64,000 bases of DNA, taken from the NCBI RefSeq assembly GCF_009017415.1, contig NC_092409.1, positions 2,480,001 to 2,544,000 of the forward strand, in the 5' to 3' direction. This DNA comes from Aspergillus flavus (lineage: Eukaryota; Ascomycota; Eurotiomycetes; Eurotiales; Aspergillaceae). Positions 1 through 12,991 of the stretch are shown piece after piece (position 1 is the stretch's first letter; each line of letters starts with the position of its first letter). A program made the translations under genes and the position numbers. The notes under the pieces were generated by a model. The model was given only the letters and a program-made list of their open reading frames with translations, did not search any database and was not told where the DNA came from.

Positions 1-993
1 AGAAGATATATTTTACCTGACTTATAATATATCTCCAGCGTCGCCTTTATTGTTCTTCAATGGCCGGGGTGTCCGTAAGCCTACGTGATAAAGATGGGTT
101 TTTCGGTACCATTAAAGTGTTCAAGCAGTAGAGTTTAAGTCCTTAAAAAGTTTCTATAAAATTAAAACTCGACAAGTTGCTATACATGCCGAAGAATTTA
201 CGTACAAGCATCGGGACGATATGAAGTACAGACATTTGTTAGGCTTTCTCAAATAAAGAACTTACGGGCTACATAAGTACGTTCTGCTAACAAGTCCTTA
301 GTCATTACTTACCAATAAACTAGGCCTTGGTTAGCAGTATATATCCATTTTGTTGGTGACTACATAGATACAGCTGATTATGATAGGTCGACAGCCTAAT
401 AAACTTGCATCAGCTTGTTCACACGACTGAGACGACAGCTCAGCCCCTGTGGACTACCTCGCATTCTACCGATCTAGATGTTTATGGTGAGACATGGGAC
501 ATCTCCTCTCTTGCATAACCCGGTATTCTCGAAAGTCTGAGAAAGGCAGGTGAGAAGCTTGGGAGGGGTCAAGGCTAGCCAAACCAACTACGCAAACTGT
601 CTATGTTAATTCGATGATATACTCTAGAAGAAGTCTTCCGGTGCCGGGGAATTGTCAGACCTTCCGTGCCCACAACAAGCTGGTAAACCCATGGTTGGCT
701 TCTAGAAAGCTGCAATCGTGGATTGATAGACTCCTTACCCAACAGGGAAAGTGGGTCCGAGAAACACTACATCGTCCAGACTGAATGCCGTTCACGAATC
801 CACACAGCAGAATGGCTAATCGAGGCCAAGTGGCCAATCCTCGTATCTTCCTAGATTAACCAGGGGCTAGTATGCACGATAACATACGAAAAGGATGTCT
901 GCTGAACTCTACCCTGAATCAACTTTCTAACAAACCAGCGTCGATGCCCTGCGAAAAGAGTGTGGCCTTTAGTCCGCCAAACTGACGAGCAAA
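1..993. other. Intergenic, no gene seen
   Basis: Moderately AT-rich sequence with only short, overlapping open frames on both strands. None has protein-like composition or joins to a neighbour through plausible splice sites. The right end is the presumed promoter of the membrane-protein gene starting at 994. The window edge may cut off the end of a gene to the left, but I see no coding sign of one. Confidence 0.5.
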
Positions 994-2342
994 ATGGCCC
1001 CCCTGGCAGGCGATGCAAGGTCAGTCCTGAAGGGAACATGGAGTCTAGCTGCGGTAGCGATTGTGGTTATGGTACTGCGGGTTGTGGCGAAACTAAAGCT
1101 TCGCCACGTCGGAATAGATGATTGTGCAATGATCACAGCTCTGGTGAGAACATCATCTCAGGAATCATACGGGGGCTACAACTCAACGAATAGATTCGGC
1201 TAACTGTTCAATCCTATATAACAGCTCCTTGCGCTCGTCACATCTACCCTGTTCAGCGTCGCTGTCGTTGTCTACGGCTTTGGTGATGGCTTGGATACAC
1301 ACAACCACTCGGACCTGGTCAATGCTTTGAAATACTATGTCATTTTGCAGGTTTTCGGTATAGCTAGTAGCTGTATGGGTCGAGTGGCGTTCATCTTCTA
1401 CCTGCTGCCTATCCTCTCGACGACAAAGATCTCTAAGATCATCTTGCGAGGGCTCCTAACACTGCAGGTGGTTAACTTCGTTTCAATTGTACTACTCCTC
1501 TCACAGTGCCGTGATATACGAGGCATATGGGACCCCCTGTTCGCCGAAAGAACAGAGTGCATGGATGTTTCCGTTGAGATCTATTATGGATACTTCCAAT
1601 GCTGTAAGTTGTTCATCAAGAACCCCAGCCGTTTTCTCCAAGAAACTCAGAAGTCTAGCCTGCAACGGCTTAACCGATTTGATCCTCTCCGTCTACCCGT
1701 CCTATATCTTCTGGAATCTCAAACTACGACTCCGGGTTAAGATTAGCTTGGTAATTTTAATAAGTCTGGGCCTCCTGTAAGTAGGAATCTAATTTGTGCA
1801 GAAGGAAATCCTACAATCCTTGAACGTCAAAGAAAATACCTAATCCAAAGCTCAACACAAACAGCTCCATGGTAGCAGCGGTAATGAAAGCCGCATATCT
1901 TGAGCAGATCATTACCTATGGAAGCACAGCGACATGCTGGGCAATGATCGAAAGCTATCTCGTCATCATCACTGCGTCAATTCCCTGTCTGCGATCGTTT
2001 ATCGTTTCCTCCGCGCGACAGCTCTTCGCCAGCGACCACTCCGGTACCTTTCACCTTACCTCATCGTCCAGGAAGAGAGGCAGTGCTCACCGGTTGAATT
2101 CAAACAAATCGGCGCATAGAATGAAGCCTGATGCTATCCAGCCAAGCGCTGAGGCCTCGGGTAGTATGCAGAACTTCTTTGGCGAGACGCCGATTGAGGA
2201 GGTCGAGTTGGGTAGTAAGGCATCGGAGAACGACCATAGAAGTTTAAATGCGCTGGAGAGATCTAGAGGGGGAATCGCTAAAAGCGTGAGCGTTTCAGTT
2301 ACTTGGGATGGGGATCATGATAGGGTGGATAATAGAAGATGA
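994..2342 (+). CDS. PTH11/SAT4-like seven-helix integral membrane protein
   Basis: Model of four exons: 994-1143, 1225-1603, 1659-1776, 1865-2342 (374 aa). All junctions are GT...AG and keep frame. The protein opens with a hydrophobic helix (residues about 15-32), then LKLRHVGIDD, typical of the fungal rhodopsin-like integral membrane family that contains the PTH11 receptor and SAT4. More hydrophobic segments follow, including the conserved stretch LTDLILSVYPSYIFWNL and a last helix near ESYLVIITASIPCLRS. The tail of about 110 residues is hydrophilic, Ser/Asn-rich and probably cytosolic. Family members are proposed surface sensors, but most have no known ligand. It is followed by a converging SDR gene. 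The family assignment is fairly firm; any receptor role is inference. Confidence 0.75.
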
Positions 2343-2534
2343 TTTAGGAGGCCTTTCCTATGTAAATTATATCAATGAAGCTTGGTTTGTTTATAAAGCG
2401 ATCTTATCATATAAATATCTGCAAAGGAATGAATCACCATATGTAAACAACAAGCAATCAATGCGTTATATACATGACTTGACGCTCTGAACACAACATA
2501 TATAGTCACTATACACATCCAACAAAACACCAAA

Positions 2535-3659
2535 TCATTGTCCAACGGTAGCCTTAAACAACTCCACCCGTTCCTTCATCTTCTCAATATTCTCATGACC
2601 AGCCACTACAGCCGCCTCATAAGCCAATCGATAAGTATGAATCGCCTCCGTAAACAGCGGCCGAACATCACACCAACCAGTGATAGCCCTCACCTTCGCC
2701 GACCCCGTCCACTGCGGGAAATCGATCAAAGCCGGGGGCCACGGATTCTCAGCCGGTGCCAATGACTCAGGCTCCACATACTTCACTCCAGCAGTGATAC
2801 CATACTCAGTAACCAGGGTCTTGGCAATCTCATCGATGGTCTCGTATCTCCGCGAGGAGATGTTGAAGATCTCCCCCTCTATCTCCTCTCGGCGCGGATG
2901 TCCCGCAATAGCAACGTAGGCGTCTCCACAATCGTCAACGTGAAGTGCGTGGCAAATTGAGTTAGGAGGGACCGGTATCAACAATGGTTGTCTCGTATCG
3001 ACACTCTGGGCTGCAGCTTCGAAGAAGCCCCTGTAGTAACTTGCAGATCTACCGTAGACGTTCGTCGGTCTAACCACGACAGGAGAAAAGACATCCCTGT
3101 GTTCGAGGAACTTCAACGACTGATATGTCCTATCAGCCAGAATATCCGGGGGATTAAGAGGACTTTCTTCAGTATGAGGCGCTAGCGCAGCATCCCCATC
3201 ATAATGTGGTCCAATGCCGTAGTCCTTGCACCCGGATGAAAATATGACAACTGGACGGACACCATTCGCAGTACTAGCTGTGGCCAAGGTCCTCAGGAGA
3301 TGAACTGTGTTATTGTAGTGCGGGATGTACTCGTTGATATTTTCTGTGGTGGAGATTATGGCGTCTAATGTTGGGGGAAGTTTGTTGCGGATGGTTTCGT
3401 GTGAAGCGATGTCGTCGATGCTCCCGATTATAGGGATTATTTCTTCCACGGCTAGGGATGTTGCTGTGGTTTGGGATCGGATGAGTCCGTATGTGATCCA
3501 GCCGGCTCGGACGAAGGCGCGAGCTACAGCGTTGCCGATGTAGCCGTTGGCCCCGGTGACGAGGACGGTGGGCATGGTTGATGGGTTTGTGTTGTTTAGT
3601 AGGGGATATGAGGATTGCTCTGTAGAGTAAGGGTTTGTTGTTGAAGAGATTTTTTCCAT
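2535..3659 (-). CDS. NAD-dependent epimerase/dehydratase-like SDR
   Basis: Intronless, 374 aa. The N-terminal Rossmann motif TGANGYIG (residues 35-42) binds NAD(P). A Ser in IFSSGCKDYG and a Tyr-x-x-x-Lys pair (YQSLK, residues 179-183) give the extended/atypical SDR catalytic set, followed by VVVRPTNVYGR, usual in nucleotide-sugar epimerase-like and reductase members. The 28 residues before MPTVLV are polar and unlike the family, so translation may start at Met29 (position 3575). Substrate cannot be told from sequence. It lies downstream of and co-oriented with the PDR pump, so a detoxifying reductase role is possible but only inferred. Confidence 0.8.
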   Translation of the reverse strand: MEKISSTTNPYSTEQSSYPLLNNTNPSTMPTVLVTGANGYIGNAVARAFVRAGWITYGLIRSQTTATSLAVEEIIPIIGSIDDIASHETIRNKLPPTLDAIISTTENINEYIPHYNNTVHLLRTLATASTANGVRPVVIFSSGCKDYGIGPHYDGDAALAPHTEESPLNPPDILADRTYQSLKFLEHRDVFSPVVVRPTNVYGRSASYYRGFFEAAAQSVDTRQPLLIPVPPNSICHALHVDDCGDAYVAIAGHPRREEIEGEIFNISSRRYETIDEIAKTLVTEYGITAGVKYVEPESLAPAENPWPPALIDFPQWTGSAKVRAITGWCDVRPLFTEAIHTYRLAYEAAVVAGHENIEKMKERVELFKATVGQ

Positions 3660-4125
3660 GCGAGTTTCTTATAGATGTGAAGACGGTGTATTATAAATCC
3701 AGTTGACGTTGGTTACAAATCAATGGTCATATGCTGGGTTGGGGCCAAATTGTGACTTAGTATGTATGACACATATATACTCTGGTAAAAGATGGTTCTA
3801 GAATTTATTAGCTGGAAACTCATTGAAGCTATCTATAAATGCACTGGTAATGTGCCTTTGAATGTTTGTGCTACTTATTCATCCCATAACCTCAATTTGA
3901 TTACGATGATTGTTTGACTCTAGAATCAATACTCTTTCCTCTGGTTCTGGGGGTCGCCCGATGGATCACTCCGTAACTACTGGGGAGATAGCTTCGGTGA
4001 GACAGATAAACTTAGTAAAACCGTATTTTGTATAAAGCTGATGGTACATTTTATTATAATCATGCCGTATAGTACATACATAAAGTTTGAATATAAGAAA
4101 AGGAAAGAGAAAGATCTGAACCATT
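3660..4125. other. Intergenic between SDR and PDR pump
   Basis: This 466-bp gap holds the promoter of the minus-strand SDR and the 3' flank of the minus-strand pump. An AT-rich TATTATAAAT stretch lies near 3690, about 30 bases upstream of the SDR ATG on its strand, and could be a TATA-like element. No other feature is visible. Confidence 0.4.
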
Positions 4126-7100
4126 CTACGCCTGTGCCCCCCTTTTGGTTTTCCTTGTACTAAACCACTTCTTGATATCCCTTATGCCATGTAGATAAAG
4201 CCACGAGAAAGCGTAAACAGCGGCGAAATTAAACATGACAAACGCCCAAAAGATGCCCTGTCACAAGAAAAAGGATCAGTTTAACTAGGAGCTAACAAGA
4301 ATAAAGTAGAAATAAAGGAAGTTCTAGACTTACATAGGCTCTCCACTTATGAGAGTAATATACATTGAAGCTTTCAGCAGCCTTGTAGAGAAGTCAGTAT
4401 ATGTGGCATTTCAGAAAAGAACTCGAGGGCCAGGGACACAACTTACAAAGGTATCGCCATCCGAGTACTGGCAGTAGGAGCAAAGTCCATTCCCCGTATC
4501 ATGTACGTAGCCTCCAGCTTGCTGCGCAAAGGGACCGGCATAACTTTGGCAAGTCTCTCCTGGTGGCGGACTGAACTGTGACTCTTCTCTCGAGACGCAT
4601 CGCAACGGGACATTATGTGTTACGACACCGAGAAGGCCTTCCAGGAGGTAGTGGAAAGGGGTGAGCCAGTACATCCAGGACCGCCAGAAGTGGATCAGAG
4701 CCTTGTACGGGACAACAACTCCGCAGAAGGATACGACAAATATAAAGAAACAAGGTACGAGAAGGGAGGCGAAGAGTTCGTTGGGTGCAAGGGCGGCGAT
4801 GAACTGGCCGAACCCCACATAGAACATCTCGAAGAGCATTAGAAGCATCCAGACATAGCCTGAAGAGAATGAGTCTCGGGGGAACCAGACACCCCAGTAC
4901 CTGTATCTGAATGAGCACCTGTGTACCTTGTCTGGGAAACGGAATGCTCTGCGTACCAGCAATTGAAGTAAATAGAACCGGCAACGATTGAGTACGGAAG
5001 TTCGGGAAGAATAGCACTAGTAACAAATGCAACCCATGAGTATATCTTGGAATTTGCCTCGCGAGACTCGTACAGATTCCGGAAATGGAGAAACCGCGGC
5101 TGCAGTTGCTGGATTAGCGGTGGCGCTATAGTGAGCGTCATAAATATAGAAAATAATCGAGATTGCATGTCAATATAACTGTTCCCCAAATGCCAGAAAG
5201 TGAAAGTGTTGAATAAGCCAGTAAATATGTGTAAAAGGAATTTTCCCTGTTGAAATAGTTAGAAACAAGTAGAGGGACACATCTTAGGGTTTGCATACGA
5301 GATTGTATTCAGGAGATCTCCAGTAAGCAACAAATGCACGTTTTGTTACTGCTACTACCTGCACCCCAATAGGCATAGCGTACTCGCGGCGGTCGTCATC
5401 ATTGTCTCCCTCATTCTTATTTCGGCGTGATTGAATGATACTATCAATTTCCTCCGTCAATTGCTTGTTCTCAGAGCTTTTGGCCCAGACTTCGGACCAA
5501 TCTTGGCCTTCATAATCAGGATTTCCGGCACCGATGACCTCAAGCATGTACTGAGAGGCGTGTTAGTTCGAATAGTAAATATTTCCTTAGCGAATCATTG
5601 GGTACGGTACCTCTGCAGGATTTGCGTGTGGTGGACACTTCTTGCCCCCGTTCCGCTCGAAGTAACTAATGAGCTTGCTAGAATCTTGCCCCAGCTCGCC
5701 ATTATAGACAACTTTGCCCCCACTTTGCAGCAGTACTAGGTCGTCAAAGTGCTCGAACAACACGGCAGAAGGCTGGTGAATCGTGCACAGGATTGCCTGA
5801 CCAGCATCTGCAAGCCGTCGAAGGAAGCGTACAATATTGAAGGCGGCAAGAGAATCAAGACCAGAGGTTGGCTCGTCCAGAAAGAGCAATAACTGCGGTT
5901 TGCTTGCTAGCTCAACGGCTATTGTCAGTCGCTTACGCTGTTCTTCACTCAATCCAATGCCCCCAGAGCCAACAGTAGCTCCTGCAATTGATCGCATTTC
6001 TAGGAGGTCGAGAATTTTCTCGCAGTAGTCATATTTTTCGTGAATAGGCACCTCTTTAGGCTGGCGAAGAAGCGCTGAGAACCGCAAGGATTCTCTCACG
6101 GTAGCTGTAGGCTCATGTATATCCATCTGCTCGGCAAACCCAGTTGCTCTTTGGAAGCTCCTTGGGAGAGGCCTGAGAGAGAAAGTGAGTTAGAGAAGCA
6201 GAGGAGCAGTGTATATAGTACTCACCTCCCATCAACTAAGAATTCACCGGTAACGACACCGAAGTTGATTCGTTGCGCCAATGTGTTGAGGAGTGTAGTT
6301 TTCCTATAAACATTGAATTAGTCAGTAAGTTTCCACATATTATCATGGTATAAAGATATAACTAACCCTGCTCCGGAGGCGCCCACTAGAGCCGTAAGGC
6401 GACCTGGTTTGACATAACCCTGAACATCTTGTAAAAGCTTTTTCTCTCTACCTTTGTACGGGATCGTATAGTTCACGTTCCTCCAAGTAAATATTGATGT
6501 ACTCTGAGCAATGCCTGTGACCTTCTCTCCCGAGTCTTCTGACGCAGATTCGTTCATGTTCCCGTCAACGCCCTTCTCCTTATTCCCACTTTCCACGTCT
6601 TCTGGGAGTTTCTTATTCTCGAGGGCTCGTCTCACAGTTTCTGGCTCCTCGCCTCTTTTGAATATAGTAGCGGCACTACCCCCTTTATTAGGCTTTTGAA
6701 GCTCCATACCGAGCATGGTCAACGCAATGAATAGAGCTAACCACGCGATTATGATGCCGAAATTGCGCCACAGATGAGACCTGCTGTATGTAAATGCGCT
6801 CTTGATATAATTGGAGCCTCTAACAATTAGTTGATTGGCACTACTCCCTTGAATGGCGCAGGTTTGGTGTCCAGGTGATGCATTCGGACCATCCGGTACA
6901 ATACTCGGTGGCTCGCATTGAATGTCTAAATTATAGAACTCATTCGACATAATCCCTTCGAAAGCATATTGCACGGGATTAATCCAGATAAGCCATTTCA
7001 GCCATGGGTGCATTTTCCAAGGTGGAATAAGATAGCCTAAAGCAATCTAGTCAGATAATTGCCAAGAATTCGATCCTTTCTAGTCCTACCTGTATAGACA

Positions 7101-9445
7101 ACGAGCGCTTGGATAGCAACACCTGTAATACGCGTGGCTTTTACCATGGAATAAGCATTCTTCGTCATCAATATAAGGAGAAAAGCTTTTAGCATACCAA
7201 TGTCAAGGGAACCGCACAATGCCCCAATAGTGCGAAAGAAGGAGTACATAGTCATCGTCAGGGTGAATATGAACAGAAAATTAATGAAGAACTGAGAAGC
7301 GGTTCTTGAAAGGTTGGCCATGCTAGACAAAACGTTTAGTAACCTAGCCATGTGAGTATCCTCGGGTTCTAGTGGACGTACAAATATACAATTAGCTCAA
7401 ACAGCGTAACCTGGACGAATATTATGGGAATATCAACAATCACTTGTGCCAAAGCAAAAGCAGAAGGTCGATAGAAAGAGCTGAGTCTGTCAGCAATTTT
7501 GTAGAATCAAAAGACATCGTTATACCTACAAACTCTTGTGCTTTAGAATAACTGGTCGGGTATCGAAAAACGACGTAAGCTCGGCCATCGCCAGTAGAGC
7601 ATTAAAGAGTAAAACATAAAACATCACACCCCCTCTCGTGAAAACGCCAGCACTAAACTAGATATCAGCTGCGTATATACCTCAAGACAAACCCGTGTTA
7701 TGCTAACTGACCTTGTCTGGGGCAAATCATAAAACAATGAGCCGGTTATGAGGGCTTGTCCGGTCAAGATCACCCATTTACCTATTAGGGTCGTCTTGTC
7801 GCCATACATGATGAGAAATTGACGATGCGTTAGAATAGCAACCTGCTGGTAGAACGAAACAGTGTAGTTTTTCTTCTCCGATTGTTTTCTGGCAGCTTCG
7901 CGTTCCTCTTGATGAGATTCTAGTTCTTCCTCGAAACTCTCATTGTCAGCTAGGGCGGCCTTATATATATCACTCTTGCGGTAGATTTTCCGAAACTCCT
8001 CTGCAGTTCGAGGGATTCGGTCTTCCCACCCCTGTCTAACACGACGAGCTTGTGGGTCTGTAACTGATAACAAAAAGTCCGGGGTCGTCCATCTAGGGGC
8101 GCACTCGAACCCCAGGCTCTCAAAATAGTGGCGGGCAGATTCAGCACGGCCGTAGTAGACACATTTGCCTTCTTCTATGAAAATCACTTTATCGAAGAGT
8201 TTGTATAGGTTTTCAGAGGCTTGATAGAGCGCAACAAGTGTGGAGACGTTTGCCATATCAGTCAGGCTTCTCAAGCTTTGCACATACTCCAGTGCTGTAC
8301 TTGCGTCGAGTCCCTTCGTCGAATTATCCCAAGACTGGGTGGATGCGCGAGTCACCAGGGCCTCTGCAATAGAGACACGCTTCTTTTCACCTCCAGAAAT
8401 TCCACGGATTAGCTCGTTGCCCACCTTTGTGTCAAGGGCATGTTCGATCCAGAATAGCTTAGCAATGGCAGATAAGAATGTCTCCTGATATTCCTTTCGT
8501 GATTCGCCAGGAAGGCGTGATTCCTTATTCGGAGTCCGAGTTTTCAAGGCGAATAATAAAGTATCCCGTACTGTCAAGGTAGGGTAGTGAAGGTCATCCT
8601 CAGGATTGTAAAGCACTGAGAAGCTGAGTGGTCTGTTCATTCAGAGGTTCAAAAAGGGGAGGGTTACGGCATACCCTCAGAGCGGTACTTATCCGCCATT
8701 GTTTGAGCATCAGCACCCCCATAGCGTACGTCACCTTCGACGCTTTTATACCCTGATCTTTGGTTCCCGACCACTTTCAAGAAAGTTGAGCACCCTGAAC
8801 CGGGCCGGCCAAGGACCAGCAGCATTTCCCCAGGCCGTACGCAACCCTGTCAAAGAAAATGTGAGATTTCTATTGCCCGGCCACCGTACTAGTGACTTAC
8901 TGTAAAGTCATCTATGATAGTCCGCAACGGAGGTTTATTCCTGCCACGAGTTAAGAGGCTCTTGATCTTTCGAGGCAAAGCGAGGAGTATCTCAGAGTTC
9001 GTCGGTTGAATGGCAGCACCCTAGGAAGTATAAGAGCCCTGCGTTTCCCTCAGGGTAAAGGGAGAGAGATACGTACAAGTCCAACACCCTTTACAGTTAA
9101 ATGCTTCCATACGACCCCAAGATGCCTCGTCTTTTCTTCGTCGGAGTTACTCTTCCTCTCGTGACCAAACATTCGTGAAACAAGTTTCATGATCTGAGTC
9201 ATATCCTCTGACTTCCCTTCTGTATTTTCCCCAGATCCACCGGTACGTCGCCGAGAGAGTACACGCACGATCTCATCTTCAGTGAGGCGTCTGTTCAATG
9301 ATCCGGGCCGGCTTGACTTTTCGGTCTCATTGAGCTCTGCATTCTGGTCTGGGCATGAATTTGAAGATAGGTTCGAGCTGGAGGCTGACACAGATGACAG
9401 ATCAGAGGCAGTGTCTCGAGATAGGTGTCCGTGGTGCACGTCCAT
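4126..9445 (-). CDS. Full-size PDR-type (ABCG) multidrug ABC transporter
   Basis: Sixteen exons in my model (9445-9077, 9020-8901, 8846-8675, 8615-7712, 7652-7530, 7480-7382, 7322-7198, 7137-7090, 7036-6367, 6303-6226, 6172-5611, 5550-5299, 5246-4957, 4900-4447, 4381-4334, 4257-4126), giving 1481 aa, normal for the family. Order is NBD1-TMD1-NBD2-TMD2. NBD1 has the fungal degenerate set: Walker A GRPGSGCS (about 176-183, Cys for Lys), signature [13 protein letters not shown] (about 293) and a WDN Walker B. NBD2 has canonical GASGAGKTT (about 871-879), [15 protein letters not shown] and [14 protein letters not shown]. Late-TMD1 and TMD2 family motifs such as [13 protein letters not shown] and [12 protein letters not shown] are intact. 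It would export lipophilic compounds at the plasma membrane. No frameshift seen; substrate unknown. Confidence 0.9.
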
Positions 9446-11205
9446 CGTGACGTTGCTATTGATGGTATTCTTTGTATCGAAACTGATGTTCTATCATTGA
9501 GGTTGGTCTCGACACTCGTGGTAATATGTGCTAAATCTAAAGAATAATGGAACGATAAATGTTAAAGGTTTGCTTTGCTGATATTAATAATTGCATTGAA
9601 CCATAGAGAGTGACTAGAAACGGTATAGGATAAAAAGGAACTAAGATTGTATCGAATTGAAACCAAGGAAATCGAGACCAAATACGTCAGGATATTGTAT
9701 GTGGAAAAAACTATTACGCCTGGTGTATATCAGACGTGGAAAGAAAACCTGTCTCGACGTCTCCATATTTTTTTCTCTTTCTTTTTTTATAGTGGCTCTT
9801 AGCCGCTTGGTGTAGTATATGACAGGTGCGGAAGTAATGCTAATATCCATCCGATATGACAGCAGAGCAATCGGACGTTCTGGAGCCCGAGGTTCCGAGC
9901 CAGGGTTGAAAGTTCAAGGGTACTTCAATTGCGAAAGATTCGATGTTCTTAGTCCATGGTTGTCGATCACTATGAAGTCATTGTCCCTCGATGGCGAATG
10001 TTCCATGGGTCCCGGCTCGGTCTTAATCGGTGGTTTACTTTTTATTTCCGATCTCGAGCGTAAAAGCGATCGAGAACAAACGCATGATGTCTAATTCGAT
10101 CATGACCTGCTATGCGCGTTTGATTGGCATATCAAGTGATCAGTGCTTAAGAAGGTCCCTTCTATCTGACTACTTTGACTACGATTCCGCATGCCCGACT
10201 ATGATTACAATCGTCGTAAATGCAAGCTCCGCCTGGATAGAAATCGAGTTCTTTGTAGATTTTCTGCCATGGTGCTAAAGAATGATCGAATCCTAGTCAC
10301 TCGTGTTGAAAGGAGACTCACAAGCACTCGGGATAATGGCGGATTTCTATCAATGGTCAAAGCATGTGCCAAATATTATTGAGAAAACCACATTTAAATC
10401 GGGTGAAAATTACCGAGCAAGCGCTCACCATGGTTGGTATCTACAGAATTAAATCCCATAGGATAACCTAAAGACGGCCAATATGGGTTTAGTACATCTT
10501 TCTATGAGAAGTTTCAAGATAACTCTAATGACCACCTTGTAGCACACGTGTAATGATGAGACCTAGGCAGAATCCAAATTCAGGGTGTGCGCGTTGCCAG
10601 TGACTTCCATACAGTAAAGTGGGCGTGTAAGCCGTAATTGCCATTGAATCTACTATATATCCCTTCAAGCTCAAGCAGCGAGCTTCATAGTATTTGGCTA
10701 TCCTTAAAGTAATGAGATACCTTGCCAGTGATTCGTCTCTTCGATATAGTGCTGTTTATGTTTGCCCGTGCTGTTGCAAAACAAGGGGAGATGTAGATAG
10801 ATGTATGGATATCAACAACGGATTTACAATGCTATGAAATCTGGCTTGAATGTGCAGGACAAGGTTGGAGCTGTATTGGGTAAGTTCGAATATACGGACA
10901 GTCACATTATAGTTACACATTAACTTGAGGAAGTTGAGAAGATATATAGTAAAGTATTCCAAAAACCGAATCTGACCTGGTTGCAGTCGTGCTATTTTAT
11001 TTACTGGACTATATGTCGAGCCCGTAACACTACATCCACAATAATCCGGTAAAGATTTCGTTGATATTTCGATTAGGAAGGCAGCAACAAACTTTTGGAA
11101 TGTGCTGGTGACAATGAGAGCATTCATTTTGTGACTGCAAATATCGCGCGTGAGAAGTATACAGAGGTTGGTATGAATATGGTATGGCTGTCCAAAATAT
11201 CCAAC
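9446..11205. other. 1.76-kb intergenic, no gene seen
   Basis: Contains the PDR pump promoter (left, with T/C-rich runs near 9774-9790) and the 3' flank of the next minus-strand gene. Short open frames exist on both strands, but none joins through splice signals or resembles a protein family. I saw no clear TCCGCGGA-type drug-response element. Confidence 0.45.
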
Positions 11206-12991
11206 TTATGGGCCAGAGGACGATGGTGGGGGGGTAGGGCCCGAAGGCCCAGTGAGATTAGAAACTGTGAGGGATTGCTGGGGATTCCAGGGCTTAGAGG
11301 TTCCAGCGGTCTGACTTGTTGACGGGCTATTGGATCCTTCAGGAGCGGCCCCTGAATGATGGCCATTCATTAGACGTGGGCGCTTGGCTTGAGGCCCTGC
11401 GTTAGGACTTCGGGTGACATCATGTGGCAGATATGGAGAAGTCTGTTGGCTGGAAGATGCAGATGGCCCACCTGTCTGGATTGGTGACGGGGCAGGCGGG
11501 CTCATACCTGCTGGGGGTTGCAGTATTCTTGACCTGGACATGCTTCCTGAGTCATCACCGACACGTTTGCTATCCGCAGTACCATAATCATCCAAGACAG
11601 GACTAGAGTGTCCCACACCAACACGGCCCATGCTCTTGTCGTGCATCACCACGCGCTTCCACTTTGCTACCACATTATCATAGTCCCAGCGGGATGAATC
11701 GGGGCTGATCTTGCTTTCTTTGGTGTCCAAATCGCGGGCTACATCCCGAGGTAGTGGTAACGTGTCTGGAGGAAAGAGCGCGAACTCCCTTGGCCATTGA
11801 CATGAGCCTAATCTTTCTACTTGGGCACGAAGTTGATTTGCTTCTTGTTGCACCCGAGCTAGCTGGTCATCCAATGACTTGCGCTTTTCCATCTCCCGGG
11901 CGAATGCTCGAGTAATCTCGAGCTGCCATGCATCTCGCCTCGTGTCAGAAGGGAGCGAAGCCCAATGCTTGAATGCCAACTCTAGATGCCGCAAACTGAT
12001 GTCTTCATGCTGCTGCGCACTTCGAGCGATCATGTTCGCATCCAGACCAATACTTGGCCTCCCCGATTGGGAATTGCTCATAGAATCGGTAGAAAGTTGA
12101 TCTGACTGCCACTGATCAATCTTAGCACGAAGAGCCTGTCGAATAATCTCAACATGTTCCACGCCAGGAGGCTGGAGTGGAAAGGAAGAAGGCGATGGGA
12201 ACGGACTAGTCGCGAATAAGCTTGGAGGCGGGGGTAGCAGTTGCAGACAGAGTGAAGGAAACGTTTGCGACTGAATATCGAAGTCGAATGGAGACAATCG
12301 AGGGCGCATTCTTGAACTGTTATCCGTATGATTGGTCAGTGTACCGATACGCAACAAAGCAACTTGAATAGCCCATGGCAACCAGCACCATGAAGTGGAA
12401 AACGTACGTTGCGGCCTTGATATTGTCCAGTACTTCCCGTAAAGCCAGCTCCAGCGCTCTCATCGTATCAGGATTGTTGGCGCTAGCGCCTCTGCTCGCA
12501 TAATCAGGGAGGGGCTTAGGGGCCCGAGTTTGCGAAGCGGAAAACCGTGATGTGCTGGAAACATCGTGGGACTGACTGGGGTTGGGAATATCGTTGATAA
12601 CACCAGTCGCATGCCAGGTGGGGGTGTTAAACATCATTCTAACACCGTCGCGTGGCTTCGCACCTGAGTCACTCGCATACGGATCCAACTGGCCTTTCCC
12701 TATGATTCGTTCAGGAGTGTCCCGTTTGCCAGACGAGGTGCGAGCCTGTCGTCGAGTGATGCCACTTCGAATGCGCCGGATTTCCTCGACATCATGGACA
12801 CCGTCCGGTTTCTTTTTAAAGAGGAACTGGTCGAGGTGACGGCCCAGGGAAGACGAGGTAAATGCTTGGTGACAATATTGACACTTCCGGTCTTTGACAG
12901 CTGCATTCTTTGCAGCGCCGGACTGCGCGTCATCGGCCCCAGCAGAGCCTTCCGGGGTATCTATCGGACGATTAGACGCGCTTTCGTCCAT
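11206..12991 (-). CDS. Unrecognised fungal protein with N-terminal zinc-finger-like motif
   Basis: Two exons, 12991-12408 and 12316-11206, joined through a 91-bp intron in phase 2 (564 aa). I do not recognise a named family. Residues about 35-60 hold C-x2-C followed by a spaced His in KCQYCHQAF...LGRHLDQFL, resembling a single zinc-finger or zinc-knuckle. Next comes a basic segment ending SGITRRQARTSSGKRD. A central part (from PPGVEHVEIIRQALRAKIDQW) is probably helical, and the segment EMEKRKSLDDQLARVQQEANQLRAQVERL is a likely coiled coil. The last 150 residues are Pro/Ser/Gln-rich and disordered, with a basic patch QAKRPRLM that could be a nuclear signal. A nuclear role is plausible but unproven. 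Confidence 0.75.

Noticed and set aside
7712..8846. Loss of function in PDR NBD1
   Set aside because: The Cys in Walker A and the altered Walker B looked like damage, but this degenerate NBD1 is normal in fungal PDR pumps.
10756..11127. 123-codon minus-strand frame in the gap after the PDR pump
   Set aside because: Composition and codon use do not look coding, no family resemblance, and no neighbouring splice signals.
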